Shown: positions 1-9,132 of the stretch, in pieces
Layout of the letters: every line of letters begins with the position of its first letter
Numbering within the stretch: position 1 is the first letter of the stretch
DNA from: Capnocytophaga periodontitidis
GTDB taxonomy: Bacteria; Bacteroidota; Bacteroidia; Flavobacteriales; Flavobacteriaceae
Assembly: GCF_016126015.1 (NCBI RefSeq)
Contig: NZ_JAEFDB010000004.1
Span: 62,001-126,000, forward strand
Direction: 5' to 3'
Length of the DNA stretch: 64,000 nucleotides
Notes under the pieces: model-generated
Seen by the model: the letters and a program-made list of their open reading frames with translations, nothing else
The model's database searches: none
What the model was told of the DNA's origin: nothing
Position numbers and translations under genes: made by a program

Positions 1-220
1 TGAGGTTATACTGCAATTGCAATTGGTCTTCAGGCTCTATGCGATATTGAGCCATAGGACCAAAACCAGTATTTACGCCATAGATAATTTTATCGTTGGC
101 AAATTCTTTTAGAAAGTTATAACTCTCCTCAATCAAATGTTTAGCTTCTTTGCTAATCGCTACTTGTTTTTTGTGAAAAACAATGGCTTTAAAATCTTCG
201 TAAGTACGTAGTGTTTTCAA
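1..220 (-). CDS. aromatic amino acid ammonia-lyase (histidine/tyrosine ammonia-lyase family), N-terminal fragment
   Basis: The 5' part of a gene running off the left edge; about 73 N-terminal residues are present. The translation carries the HAL/PAL-family motif YGVNTGFGPMAQYRI followed by QLQLQYNL. From memory this is very close to the N-terminus of the Flavobacterium johnsoniae tyrosine ammonia-lyase, which supplies coumarate for flexirubin/aryl-polyene pigments; ordinary HutH is the alternative and the MIO catalytic loop lies outside the window. No ATG precedes the conserved region in frame; a TTG at 220-218 is the likely start. A promoter box lies just upstream at 245-252. Family confidence is high, substrate is inference. 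Confidence 0.8.
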   Translation of the reverse strand, partial: MKTLRTYEDFKAIVFHKKQVAISKEAKHLIEESYNFLKEFANDKIIYGVNTGFGPMAQYRIEPEDQLQLQYNL

Positions 221-244
221 CTGAAAAAATTTTAATATGAGCGA

Positions 245-252
245 CAAAGGTA
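245..252 (-). promoter_or_regulatory. Bacteroidota -7 promoter box for the ammonia-lyase
   Basis: Reads TACCTTTG on the minus strand, matching the TAnnTTTG consensus, 24 bases upstream of the proposed TTG start. It is divergent from the plus-strand box at 293-300. Confidence 0.6.
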
Positions 253-292
253 GTAAATAATTGGTAAATTAGCAAATATGAGATATTTTTAC

Positions 293-300
293 TACTTTTG
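293..300 (+). promoter_or_regulatory. -7 promoter box for the 372-1849 gene pair
   Basis: TACTTTTG, a TAnnTTTG match, about 70 bases upstream of the first plus-strand gene. Confidence 0.55.
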
Positions 301-371
301 TCGCCATAGTCTGGTTTATCAGGCAACTTTTTATTTTTTTAACTTTTCAACCCTTGATGGGCATTCTTACT

Positions 372-1106
372 ATGAAACTATTGCTTCTTATGATTGTCAG
401 TTTATGCTTTTTCAGTGTAAAGGCACAGAATTTTAGATTGATAACAGATGTGCAGCAACATCAGTTGAATGGAAAAGTGAAAAATGTGAAGGAAATTATT
501 GAATATGAAGCACCTTTTTTTAGTGCTATTGATACTGTTTTCTATTCTTTTAGTAAGGATGGTTTTATAACCAAAAGCGAAACACGAACATTGCAAGGAG
601 AACCTATTAATGAAGTATTTAAAACAATTTTTGAGCGTCAAGGAGCCGTAGCAACTACTATAGTTTATAATCAAGAAGGAAAGGAGATTGATGGGAATGT
701 GGTAAAATTAAATAAAAAAGGCTTTCCTATTGAAATGGAAATGCAACTGAATGACACTGAAAAAGTAAAAGTTTATTATCACTACGATCCTAAAGATAGC
801 AAATTAACTCTTGTAGCTGATGATAAAATAATAAATGTAAAACAAGTCATTACCTATAACAAAGAGGGATTTCTGATAACTAAAGAAGTTTTTAAAGATG
901 ATGACCCTCTTCCTATAACTAAAAATGTTTACACTTATAATAGTCGAGGTTTTGCAACTACAGTTCTTTCGCAAAACGCCGACAAAAAGGAAACAAAAAT
1001 TACCTACGAGTACCAATACGACACTCACGGTAGTGCTATTGAAATAAAGAAATACGAAAACGGCAAACTCAAAAGTACCGCTAAACGCACTATTGAATAT
1101 TATTAA
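372..1106 (+). CDS. secreted protein of unknown function with repeat-like strands
   Basis: Starts with a clear signal peptide (MKLLLLMIVSLCFFSVKAQ) and has no lipobox, so it is probably periplasmic or exported. The remainder alternates short YxYxxxG-type beta strands (such as YEYQYDTHGSAIEIKKYENG), resembling the strand-turn rhythm of YD/RHS-like or MORN-like repeats, but no named domain can be assigned. An ATG at 357 would add five residues (MGILT) before the signal peptide; 372 gives the cleaner signal. It is 14 bases from the next gene, so the two are probably cotranscribed. Confidence 0.8.
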   Translation: MKLLLLMIVSLCFFSVKAQNFRLITDVQQHQLNGKVKNVKEIIEYEAPFFSAIDTVFYSFSKDGFITKSETRTLQGEPINEVFKTIFERQGAVATTIVYNQEGKEIDGNVVKLNKKGFPIEMEMQLNDTEKVKVYYHYDPKDSKLTLVADDKIINVKQVITYNKEGFLITKEVFKDDDPLPITKNVYTYNSRGFATTVLSQNADKKETKITYEYQYDTHGSAIEIKKYENGKLKSTAKRTIEYY

Positions 1107-1120
1107 GAAACACAAAAATA

Positions 1121-1849
1121 ATGGAAAACATTCTGCAAAACATCGAATTAATACAACAACGCATCGCCAAAGCCTGTGCTAAGGTAGGTCGCAAACCCGA
1201 GGAGGTAAAACTCCTCTTAGCCACCAAAACTGTAACTCCTGAACGCATCAAAATAGCACTTGAGGCAGGATATACCCTCATCGCCGAAAACAAAGTGCAG
1301 GAACTTAAAGAGAAGTACGAAGCCCTGAAAGATACCCCTCATACGAATCACTTTATCGGTCATTTGCAAACCAATAAAATCAAAGAAATATTGCGCTATG
1401 AAGTGAGTTGTGTAGAATCGGTAGATCGCCTTGATTTAGCCCAAAAACTCCACAATCGCCTCGCTAATGAGGGCAAAGAACTCGATATCTTTATCCAAGT
1501 GAATACCTCTAATGAGGAAAGTAAATTCGGTGCCGACCCTTCCGAAGTGCTCGACCTTGTAAAACAAGTGGCAACCCTGCCTACCCTCCACATCAAAGGA
1601 CTGATGACAATAGGCTTGTTTAGTGCCGAAACCGAAAAGGTGCGCGCCTGCTTTCAACTCCTCAAACGCATCCAGCAGGATATTATTGCCCTTAACCTCC
1701 CCAATGTAGACCCCAAAGAGCTTTCAATGGGAATGAGCGGTGACCTCGAAACCGCTATCGAGGAAGGCGCTACTATTGTGCGAGTAGGTACCGCTATCTT
1801 CGGTCAGCGCATCTACCCCGATAGCTACTACTGGAATGAGAAGGCGTAG
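1121..1849 (+). CDS. pyridoxal phosphate homeostasis protein, YggS/PLPBP family
   Basis: A 242-residue protein of the usual YggS length: a single alanine-racemase-like TIM barrel that binds PLP without a known catalytic activity and buffers cellular vitamin B6. The PLP lysine is K36 in LLLATKTV; other family motifs are [44 protein letters not shown] and VRVGTAIFG. The stop is followed by degenerate AGGTTTC-type heptamers. Family assignment is secure. Confidence 0.95.
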   Translation: MENILQNIELIQQRIAKACAKVGRKPEEVKLLLATKTVTPERIKIALEAGYTLIAENKVQELKEKYEALKDTPHTNHFIGHLQTNKIKEILRYEVSCVESVDRLDLAQKLHNRLANEGKELDIFIQVNTSNEESKFGADPSEVLDLVKQVATLPTLHIKGLMTIGLFSAETEKVRACFQLLKRIQQDIIALNLPNVDPKELSMGMSGDLETAIEEGATIVRVGTAIFGQRIYPDSYYWNEKA

Positions 1850-1859
1850 GGGGTCAGAG

Positions 1860-1920
1860 GATAGGTTTCAGGTGTTAGGTTTCAGGGTCTGCCCTGTCCG
1901 ACTTGTCCGCCCCGTTCGAT
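1860..1920. repeat. AGGTTTC heptamers followed by a GTCCGACTT nonamer tract
   Basis: After yggS the gap holds AGGTTTC, AGGTGTT, AGGTTTC, AGGG units and then CTGTCCGACTTGTCCG, a copy of the nonamer family seen at 8995, 11590, 45686 and 46694. No coding potential is seen. Confidence 0.6.
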
Positions 1921-1955
1921 GAGTCTCTTTACCAATTTGCTAATTTTCTAATTTT

Positions 1956-3278
1956 ATGAAACACCTTATTTTTTTAATCTTCATTTGCTGTGCCATAGCT
2001 TGTGAGCAAAAAAAGCCCTCTGGCACTACATCTCAGGAAGAGACTATCAACTTTCAGTTTGAAAAAACTCCTGCCTTATACAACTGCTTGAAAGCCCAAT
2101 TGGAAAACGGAATTTCAGTACTTGTAGACGGTTCCTTTGATGCAGAACTCTATAAATATGGTAAAAACGATTTGGAAGTTACTTTTCCTTTGGCAAAAGA
2201 AATATTGCAGAAAAAAGGCTATCAGTTTCCTACAGAACAGGAATTTATAGCACGTGTACAGAAGATTTTTGGCAGGACAATAGACCCTAAACTACCTACT
2301 TCTTTCTTGTATGTGCAAACCGAAATCCCTTGTGAGAAGCAAATTAGCTACTATAGAAATGACAAGTCGGTAGATATTACCCCTTATTCGTACTATCTCA
2401 GTAAAAAAGAACATTTTATAACCGAACTCTACGCTATTCCAGAACTGATAGACTACCAAGCGCTTTACCCCGATTTATACGCCTTAGAACAAAAAATGCC
2501 ACGCCTTCTAAAAGACAAAGATGGTGAAGAACGTTATGAAGTTTACCAATGGCAACAAATCCCCGATTTGAAAGAGCAACGAGAGAAAAATATTGATAAA
2601 TTAGTACATCGCAACAAATATCTATTCAACGATGATAAGGCTTCTTTCCAATGGCTTATAGCAAACGATGCTTATTTTATGAGTGAATTGGTGAAAAAAA
2701 TAGGTTATACTGAAGATGAAAAACTCTTGGAATGGGCAATCAAAAACACTCACTACGAAAAGGATAACCCTCAAGATTACGGCAGACTTTTTTGGACAAA
2801 AAACTGCAAGACTGGTGGCGTGAAAATACATCTGAATACCTTTAAAATTTTAAGAAACCTATATAGTACAGAAGCAATAGCCGAAATATCAAATGGTTTA
2901 GATGGTTATATCAACTATTTAGGGAACGATATGTCCGCCGATGAAGAATCTAAAAAAGAACAACTTACTGAAAATGAATACATCCAAATTTTAGCCCATA
3001 TAGCCTATTTTGCCCAACAATACGACTTAGATAACTACCGCCGAGAAGATTATCATTATAAAATCATTTATTTTCCGATGGGGCGATTGCGTTATTTTTT
3101 AAATGGAGATGACCGTTGGCTAAAGGAAAAACAGTATTTCGGTCTGCCAAAGTTTAAAGAATGGTGGGATAAAGCCGCTTATGCCGAATATTATTTATCA
3201 GAATGTGAATATGAAGGTAGTTGCGGTCCGGGTTATCAACCCTTAAGTGAAGAAGAATGGAAAAAGCAACAAAAATAA
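1956..3278 (+). CDS. lipoprotein of unknown function, 440 aa
   Basis: Begins with a lipoprotein signal (MKHLIFLIFICCAIACEQKK; lipobox Ala-Ile-Ala-Cys), so probably an outer-membrane-anchored protein. The mature part is rich in Tyr, Trp and charged residues and has no motif I recognise; it ends in a Gly/Cys-containing tail (CEYEGSCGPGYQ). Its stop overlaps the next start (TAATG at 3276-3280), implying translational coupling to the hydrolase downstream. The 5' gap contains TTTGCTAA-type repeats rather than a clear promoter. Confidence 0.8.
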   Translation: MKHLIFLIFICCAIACEQKKPSGTTSQEETINFQFEKTPALYNCLKAQLENGISVLVDGSFDAELYKYGKNDLEVTFPLAKEILQKKGYQFPTEQEFIARVQKIFGRTIDPKLPTSFLYVQTEIPCEKQISYYRNDKSVDITPYSYYLSKKEHFITELYAIPELIDYQALYPDLYALEQKMPRLLKDKDGEERYEVYQWQQIPDLKEQREKNIDKLVHRNKYLFNDDKASFQWLIANDAYFMSELVKKIGYTEDEKLLEWAIKNTHYEKDNPQDYGRLFWTKNCKTGGVKIHLNTFKILRNLYSTEAIAEISNGLDGYINYLGNDMSADEESKKEQLTENEYIQILAHIAYFAQQYDLDNYRREDYHYKIIYFPMGRLRYFLNGDDRWLKEKQYFGLPKFKEWWDKAAYAEYYLSECEYEGSCGPGYQPLSEEEWKKQQK

Positions 3279-4180
3279 TGTACATCGCCTATCACCCATT
3301 ATACAATCATCCAGTGCCCGAAAACCATCGTTTTCCAATGGAAAAGTATGCCCTCTTGCCTCAACAACTCCTCTATGAAGGCATTGCCAGCGCGACCAAC
3401 TTTCACACTCCTGAAAAAGCTACCCAAGCTACAGCTGCTTTGGTGCATACGCAACCTTACTTACACAATTTCTTACACTTAACACTTTCACATAAAGAAG
3501 CACTACCCATTGGCTTTGTACAATGTCAGCAGTTAGTAGATCGCGAACTTGCCTTAGTGCAAGGCACTGTAGAAGGCGCTTTGTGGGCATTGCGTACGAG
3601 AGAAGTCGCCTTTAATATAGCAGGGGGTACGCATCACGCTTTTTCAAACCGCGGGGAAGGCTTTTGTATGCTCAACGATCAAGCTATCGCTGCCGCTTAT
3701 TTGCTACACCACACAACGGTGAAAAAGGTACTCATTGTAGATTTAGATGTACATCAAGGCAATGGCACTGCCGAAATTTTTAGAAACACCCCCGAAGTTT
3801 TTACCTTTTCAATGCACGCAGAAGGTAATTACCCTTTTGAAAAGGAACAATCGGATAAAGATATAGCCCTACCCAATGGCACAGATGACAAAACCTATTT
3901 AGATATATTGCGCAGCGTTTTGCCGCAGCTCATAGAAACCCATCAACCTGATTTTGTGTTTTATCAAGCAGGGGTGGATGTGCTGGCAACCGATAAGTTA
4001 GGTAAGTTATCACTTACCGTAGAAGGTTGCGGTGAACGCGATCGCCTTGTTTTTGAAACGTGTCATCGGTATCAACTGCCTGTACAATGCTCAATGGGAG
4101 GAGGGTATTCCCCGCGACTCACCTCCATTCTGCGAGCACATACCCAAACCTTTGCCATAGCGAGTGGGATTTACGAATAG
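3278..4180 (+). CDS. histone deacetylase family (HDAC-like) zinc hydrolase
   Basis: An arginase/deacetylase-fold amidohydrolase of 300 residues. The active-site signature is complete: tandem His H119-H120 (IAGGTHHAF), zinc ligands D157 and H159 (VDLDVHQGNGT) and D234 (YQAGVDVLATDKLG), and a C-terminal MGGGY loop. Bacterial members remove acyl groups from lysines or small amides such as polyamines or acetoin-related substrates; the substrate here is unknown. The ATG at 3278 sits in a TAATG stop-start overlap and is preferred over the in-frame codon at 3257, which would add seven residues inside the upstream gene. Confidence 0.92.
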   Translation: MYIAYHPLYNHPVPENHRFPMEKYALLPQQLLYEGIASATNFHTPEKATQATAALVHTQPYLHNFLHLTLSHKEALPIGFVQCQQLVDRELALVQGTVEGALWALRTREVAFNIAGGTHHAFSNRGEGFCMLNDQAIAAAYLLHHTTVKKVLIVDLDVHQGNGTAEIFRNTPEVFTFSMHAEGNYPFEKEQSDKDIALPNGTDDKTYLDILRSVLPQLIETHQPDFVFYQAGVDVLATDKLGKLSLTVEGCGERDRLVFETCHRYQLPVQCSMGGGYSPRLTSILRAHTQTFAIASGIYE

Positions 4181-4212
4181 GTTTCAGGTGTCAGGGAATA
4201 GGTTTCAGGTGA

Positions 4213-4274
4213 GTCACTACACTTTCGCAAAGTCCTTAATTGCCTGTGCGGCTCGCACCTTTGATAAAGTCTAT
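4213..4274. repeat. dispersed hairpin repeat H1, copy 1
   Basis: About 62 bases beginning GTCACTACACTTT, with a central perfect stem GTGCG-gct-CGCAC and an ACTTT.GATAAAGT outer part. Nearly identical to the copy at 8824-8884 and homologous to those at 5049-5107 and 46741-46798. Intergenic and non-coding. Confidence 0.75.
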
Positions 4275-4289
4275 TAGAATAAAAAAACA

Positions 4290-4826
4290 ATGAGAACAAT
4301 CCTAATTTTATTATTGATAATTCTACATACTCAAATACAAGCACAAACTACAAGAATAGAGAATGATTTATTCGTAAAGGTTGTTACAAAATTTAAAAAA
4401 GATAAGGAATCTTTTGGAGAGTTTAAATATTTAGGGCTGTGCCATTGTATTAGCAGTGTTTTAGAAAAAGAAGAAGATTTGTTTTTTGCTGAATATATAG
4501 ATTACTACAATCGCTGTTCAGCGCTTACCCGTTTGTTAAATAAGGAAGTGCTAAAAAACACTTTTGATATTTATGAGAGTAAGTTGAAGGTTTTGAATAA
4601 TAATGCTGAAAAACTCAATCAGTGTTTTCTTTTGTATAACCAGAGAAAACTCAAACAGTGTTATATACAGACTATCAGTAACCAGAATAATTATATAGAA
4701 GATGAAGAAATTCAACTATTTATGGAAGATTACCTCAACTTAGGTCGTGTAGATATCCATAGGTTTATAGAAGGAAAAAACCTTTGGAAGTCAGAAAATA
4801 ATATTGAAAAAAGAATTAAAAAATGA
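4290..4826 (+). CDS. small secreted protein, possible divergent Tai4-like immunity protein
   Basis: A signal peptide (MRTILILLLIILHTQIQAQ) precedes a helical Cys-containing domain. The spacing of LGLCHCISSVL early and CFLLYNQRKLKQCY late recalls the CxC and MKCxDFYNS motifs of the two-domain lipoprotein at 34096-35055, which itself resembles the Tai4 family of T6SS amidase immunity proteins. This link rests on short motifs only. The stop overlaps the following start (ATGA at 4823-4826). Low-GC and AT-rich in codon use compared with the flanking housekeeping genes. Confidence 0.65.
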   Translation: MRTILILLLIILHTQIQAQTTRIENDLFVKVVTKFKKDKESFGEFKYLGLCHCISSVLEKEEDLFFAEYIDYYNRCSALTRLLNKEVLKNTFDIYESKLKVLNNNAEKLNQCFLLYNQRKLKQCYIQTISNQNNYIEDEEIQLFMEDYLNLGRVDIHRFIEGKNLWKSENNIEKRIKK

Positions 4827-5023
4827 GAAATCTTTATGTCTTAACAACATTCTTTTTCTTCCTTTCTTTAGGTTTTACCTATTCTCAAAACAAAATAGTT
4901 AAATATACTGATGAGAAAGGATGGAAACAACAAATTTTGTATTATCTTACTCCAAAGGGGAAAGAATATGCACGTGTGTATTTATCTTTAGATACACTTA
5001 CTGATAAAACGCTTGATTTATAA
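4823..5023 (+). CDS. small secreted protein, 66 aa, unknown
   Basis: Starts in a 4-base ATGA overlap with the gene before it. The signal peptide is MRNLYVLTTFFFFLSLGFTYS; about 45 mature residues follow (KIVKYTDEKGWKQQILYYLTPKGKEY). The overlap argues that it is translated. It may be a truncated version of a longer protein, since the frame ends abruptly just before an H1 repeat at 5049. Confidence 0.55.
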   Translation: MRNLYVLTTFFFFLSLGFTYSQNKIVKYTDEKGWKQQILYYLTPKGKEYARVYLSLDTLTDKTLDL

Positions 5024-5048
5024 TATGAATTAAGAATTGAAAAATTGC

Positions 5049-5107
5049 GTCACTACACTTTGCTAAAGTTTTAATTGCTCGTCGTGCTACGACCTTTGGC
5101 AAAGTGT
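5049..5107. repeat. dispersed hairpin repeat H1, copy 2, with a changed stem
   Basis: Same layout as copy 1 (GTCACTACACTTT...AAAGTTTTAATTGC) but the central stem reads GTCGT-gct-ACGAC instead of GTGCG-gct-CGCAC: three base pairs have changed together while the loop is unchanged. Confidence 0.75.
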
Positions 5108-5172
5108 GGGGTTGTATTGATAATTGTGATTGTAATAGCATGAGCTACAAATTTTATTTTAAGAGGATTATT

Positions 5173-5586
5173 ATGGCTAACAAAGTAATTTTTATATTGT
5201 TTTTTATAATTGTCGGTTGTTATTATGGTAGAGGTTATTTGATAAGACCCTATGTAAAAGGATATTTGTATTCAAAAATAGACAATGCGCCTATTCAAAA
5301 TGCATTCATTTATGTAGATAAAAAATTATTTTATGCAAAATCACCTTCAAATATAACGACTGATAGTAAAGGATATTTTTTTATCAAAGGTTATAGGGAT
5401 AACAATAGACAAACAATGAAACTAATGCAACAGTTTACTTTTTATATCAAAAGAGACACCCTGCTAAAGGTGTTTGATATTTCTAAAACAAAACAATTTC
5501 AAGAAGATATTTATGGGAAGAAAGATACTTTTGATATAGGTATAATTTATATTGAAGACTTAGAAGAGATAAGAGATAAGAGGTAA
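5173..5586 (+). CDS. small lipoprotein with carboxypeptidase-regulatory-like beta domain
   Basis: The ATG at 5173 gives MANKVIFILFFIIVGCYYG with a lipobox ending Val-Gly-Cys; the longer GTG frame from 5104 lies inside an H1 repeat and is not favoured. The mature part (VKGYLYSKIDNAPIQNAFIY ... TTDSKGYFFIKGY) has the pattern of a CarboxypepD_reg-like beta sandwich. The last residues EEIRDKR are encoded by GATAAGAG-type heptamers, so the C-terminus appears to run into an intergenic repeat. Confidence 0.7.
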   Translation: MANKVIFILFFIIVGCYYGRGYLIRPYVKGYLYSKIDNAPIQNAFIYVDKKLFYAKSPSNITTDSKGYFFIKGYRDNNRQTMKLMQQFTFYIKRDTLLKVFDISKTKQFQEDIYGKKDTFDIGIIYIEDLEEIRDKR

Positions 5587-5609
5587 GAAGGGTATAATCC
5601 ATTTATTTA

Positions 5610-6412
5610 TTGTATCTTTGCCCAAAGTTCCTGAAATCTCTCAAACACAAAATCACTAAATTTGGGAACTTTTACTTTATTATAGGAAAAAGTTTAAACA
5701 GTTTCAATGATAAAACATCTATCAGAGCCTTTTCTATTCAAAAGAAAGAACATCTATGGGAGTTTCCTCTTGCTTCTCTTGGTAAAGGTAAAGATTACAA
5801 TACAGATGAAGAATTTGACTATGAAGTAGAGCAATTTGTAGGAATATATAACAATATTCTTTGGGTTTATATAGAAAGAGGTGGATTTATTGGTTTAGAT
5901 ATTCAAACTGGGGAATTGAAACATCGTATTCTATGGATACCCAAGGGGAATTTATTAGGCAAAGTCGATAGTTATGTAGATAGTGAAGAGTTTTACATTT
6001 TTTATCGTGCAAAGTTTATTTTGGATGAAAAAAAGAAATAATTATCGGTTTAATAGCTGACAGATTTTTTGAAATAGACCTCAATAAAGAAAAAATAACT
6101 CCTATGCTATATGGTATGTGGGATAAAATGGAGAAAATGAACCTAAAGAAATATGGAGTTAGTGGGAATACAAGTCTACAAGAAGATTTATTGTATTTTT
6201 ATAATGATAAAGAATTACAATTTGGTGTTTTAGACATCAACACCAAGGAAATTATCTATGTTTCAGAGCCTATTGCAGTCGTGGAAAGAGATGATAGTTT
6301 TACTCGCCTTAGAGATTTAAAAGTCTCAGAAAATAAGGTGTATATCTTAGATAGTAATCATACCTTACATATTTTTCAGCGTGAGCAGCATCAAAAACAC
6401 CCTATTACCTAA
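5610..6412 (+). pseudogene. frameshifted beta-propeller-like protein, probable pseudogene
   Basis: Two consecutive frames belong to one protein. The first (5610-6041) ends soon after a run of seven A at 6028-6034; reading on in the next frame gives KEIIIGLIADRFFEIDLNKE and continues without a stop to 6412. The content (short WxFPLASLG, GGFIGLDIQTGEL, VLDINTKEIIYVSEP, VYILDSNHTLHIF strands) is that of a PQQ/WD-like propeller, often seen in Bacteroidota immunity-like loci. A TATCTTTG promoter box (5613-5620) overlaps the extreme 5' end and no ATG follows it in frame, so the N-terminus may also be lost. A sequencing slip in the A run is the alternative. Confidence 0.7.
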
Positions 6413-6499
6413 AACAAGATTATAGTAGCAAGTATCTGGCTCACTTTTTGATAGACTCTTTTATCTTTTAACTCTTAACTTATTAACTTATATCTAAAA

Positions 6500-8782
6500 A
6501 TGAAAGTACTCCCCTTATTAGCGCTCTTGCCCCTCTCTTTGGCTGCGCAAACCCCCATTCCTTCAGGAAATTATAAAGCTAACTCTCTTGGCAATGCTTT
6601 AGAATTGAGATTCCTCCCCAACGGCACTTACGAACTGATTGCTACCTCGGGCGAGTACGTTCTCAAAGATAAAAAAATACTTTTTCAACCTCAAACCTCT
6701 TCTTTTGTTGTTGAGAAAAAACAAAGCGACAGTCAGCAATTGCAAATCACCCTCAAAACACCGCCTCGCACGGGTGTCGATCCGCGTTATCTCTACATAG
6801 GGTATGAAAACGCCAAAGGAGAAGTGGAGTACGTATGCGTTTATAACAAAATCGATTCTTTAGAGAATATTGAAGAAAAAAAGGATAGCAATGGCGAGAC
6901 TTACTATGTGCTCGAAAGTTTTGAAGTACCCCGTACTGCTAATCTCTACTTAGTTGATGCTCACCAAGCTGCCTACAGCAAAAACAAGGAAGTAAACATC
7001 CAAAAATTCCCTATTGGCAAAGATACAAATGCTGTGGAAATCGCTGTTTTAGCAGGTGGTAATTCCTTTAACCTCAACGGGGTTTACAATCCCGACAAAC
7101 AAACTATTTCGGTTTCGGAAGGCAATAGCAGCAATGCCATTGTCTTTAGCAAACCAAACGACAAACCCAATCCTAACCAAGTACCTGTCGCTTCTAAAGA
7201 AAATGTAAGTCAATGGGCTCACTTCATCGACTTTGAAAAAGAACGCGATATCCCTCGATACGACCCCGATAAAAAAGCCAAAGAAAAAGCCAAAGCCGTA
7301 GTTTCGGTGCCTAAAAACCTCAATGCTGCCCTCGCTTCAGCCGATAAACAAAGTCGTTTAGTGGTAGTGTTCCAGCAACCCGACAACTCAAAAGCAAAAG
7401 CTGAATTTGATGATTTCTTCGCTAAATACAAAGAAGATGGTAGTGGCTACAACTACGATGATGACGATAACAGTCCGCTTTATCCTTACGAGTTCTATTT
7501 GGCTACTGCCAAAGACCTCAAAACCCTCAAAGCTAAAGGAGTTCCTGCAGGTAACCAAGTAGTTCTGTTAGACGTTGCAGGCAATGTGCTCTATTCACAA
7601 CCCGCAACCATCAGTGAGGTTGCCAGCGATGAGCTCTTTACTTCTAACGAAAATGTAGCCCGTTTCAGCACTATTGCAATGGCACGCGCGCTCGATAAAG
7701 CCTTGAGTAACCCTAAACTACCCGTAAAAGAACTGCAAAACATTTTCACCACTTTCCTCAAAAAGGACAGTCAGCGTGTGTATTTATTAGCAAAGAATCG
7801 TCCGGAACAAAAAACCGGCGATAGCAATGAGGAAGAAGCTTTTGACTATATTGCGCAAGAAGCCGAAGATTATTTCTCTAATCTCAAGAATCCCAAAGGT
7901 ATTTACCAAATGCAACTCACCCCTGATCAGGCAATCGCCCAATGGGAACGCGTGGTAAACGCTCATAAAAAGGACACTAAACTCGACCCTGAGTACGCTT
8001 TCTTGCTCTCTCTCAACAATACCGAAAGCAACTATTACTACCGCATTTTCAACGCCGAAAAACCCGCTACTACCGCCGATATAGATGCGGTTGCTTATTT
8101 GGTGAAATTCGCCGATGATATCAAAGCCTACAACAAAAAAATTGAAGGTAACGACGACAACTATATGGGCTATAACGAACGTTTGAACAAAGGAATCATA
8201 GAAGTGCGTTATGGTGAGCTCTCTAACCAACTCGACCGTATCGTTTTCAACGACAAAAAACTCTTTGAACCCGTAAAAACTGTTTATAAAGAAGGTTTGA
8301 AAAAGAAACTCTTCTCTGCCGATAACTACATCGATTTTCTCTATGAAAACAATGTAGATGAAGCAGCAGCTTACTTCGGTGAATACTACAAAAATCTATT
8401 GCAAAAGGACAGCAATCTCATCGCTGCATTAGACAAGGCTTTTTCGGAAGGCGATGATGAGAACAGTTGGAAATACTACAAAATGCGTTTTGCAAATCGC
8501 GCCAACAACATTGCTTGGAAAGTGTTTGAAGAGCACAAACAAAACCCCGATAAATTGAATGAGGCTTTCCAATGGTCGAGTTCGGCAGTACAATTAGAAC
8601 CCGAAAATTCTTATTATTTAGACACTTTTGCCCACCTCTTGTACGCACGTGGTGAAAAGCAAAAAGCCTTAGAAATACAAGAAAAAGCTGTTAAAAATCT
8701 TCCTAAAGCTGAATATGGTGGCGACGATGAAAAATCAGAGATTGAAACCAATTTTGAAAAAATGAAGAAAGGAGAGATTTAG
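6500..8782 (+). CDS. large secreted protein with thioredoxin-like middle and TPR-like C-terminus
   Basis: Signal peptide MKVLPLLALLPLSLAAQ, no lipobox. Residues about 25-125 are beta-rich (SGNYKANSLGNALELRFLPN). Residues about 270-400 resemble a thioredoxin-fold without the CxxC pair (SRLVVVFQQPDNSKAKAEFD, then GNQVVLLDVAGNVLY). From about 420 the chain is helical and ends with a clear TPR-like hairpin (AFQWSSSAVQLEPENSYYLD then FAHLLYARGEKQKALEIQEK). No catalytic residues are apparent; an envelope scaffold is a guess. It is followed by an H1 repeat and a strong terminator. Confidence 0.8.
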   Translation: MKVLPLLALLPLSLAAQTPIPSGNYKANSLGNALELRFLPNGTYELIATSGEYVLKDKKILFQPQTSSFVVEKKQSDSQQLQITLKTPPRTGVDPRYLYIGYENAKGEVEYVCVYNKIDSLENIEEKKDSNGETYYVLESFEVPRTANLYLVDAHQAAYSKNKEVNIQKFPIGKDTNAVEIAVLAGGNSFNLNGVYNPDKQTISVSEGNSSNAIVFSKPNDKPNPNQVPVASKENVSQWAHFIDFEKERDIPRYDPDKKAKEKAKAVVSVPKNLNAALASADKQSRLVVVFQQPDNSKAKAEFDDFFAKYKEDGSGYNYDDDDNSPLYPYEFYLATAKDLKTLKAKGVPAGNQVVLLDVAGNVLYSQPATISEVASDELFTSNENVARFSTIAMARALDKALSNPKLPVKELQNIFTTFLKKDSQRVYLLAKNRPEQKTGDSNEEEAFDYIAQEAEDYFSNLKNPKGIYQMQLTPDQAIAQWERVVNAHKKDTKLDPEYAFLLSLNNTESNYYYRIFNAEKPATTADIDAVAYLVKFADDIKAYNKKIEGNDDNYMGYNERLNKGIIEVRYGELSNQLDRIVFNDKKLFEPVKTVYKEGLKKKLFSADNYIDFLYENNVDEAAAYFGEYYKNLLQKDSNLIAALDKAFSEGDDENSWKYYKMRFANRANNIAWKVFEEHKQNPDKLNEAFQWSSSAVQLEPENSYYLDTFAHLLYARGEKQKALEIQEKAVKNLPKAEYGGDDEKSEIETNFEKMKKGEI

Positions 8783-8823
8783 AGGGAAGGTCTTAGGTTT
8801 CAGGTATCAGGTGTCAGAAGTTA

Positions 8824-8884
8824 GTCGCTACACTTTGGCAAAGTCCTTAATTGCCCGTGCGGCTCGCACCTTTGATAAAGTCTA
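8824..8884. repeat. dispersed hairpin repeat H1, copy 3
   Basis: Begins GTCGCTACACTTTGGC and carries the GTGCG-gct-CGCAC stem; nearly the same sequence as copy 1 at 4213. Confidence 0.75.
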
Positions 8885-8891
8885 TAAAATA

Positions 8892-8940
8892 AAAGTATCT
8901 AAAAAGTGCATTGATTCACTTTTTAGATACTTTCTTTTTT
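8892..8940 (+). terminator. intrinsic terminator after the 6500 gene
   Basis: A 17-bp perfect stem (AAAGTATCTAAAAAGTG with its complement) around an 8-base loop, followed by CTTTTTTG. Confidence 0.8.
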
Positions 8941-9132
8941 GTCACTATATTAGGTGTTAGGGGTCAGGGGTCAGGGGGTAGGAATTACAGGATACTTTTG
9001 ACAGCCTTATCTGAGTTGTCCGAGTTATCCGAGTTGTCTGACTTTGTTTAACATTGTCCGACCTCCTACAGCTTGTATTGTAACAACAAACAATAAAGCA
9101 ATATAGGAAAAGTCCCCTTCAAAAAACTGCTG

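Larger units (their letters stand above)
8783..9132. other. gene-free region with H1 repeat, terminator, heptamers and nonamers
   Basis: This 350-base gap holds, in order: AGGTTTC/AGGTATC/AGGTGTC heptamers, an H1 hairpin (8824-8884), an intrinsic terminator (8892-8940), AGGTGTTAGGGGTCAGGGG repeats (8952-8982), a TACTTTTG box at 8993-9000, and nonamers of the TTGTCCGAG type (9011-9040). No ORF in it looks real. Confidence 0.6.
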
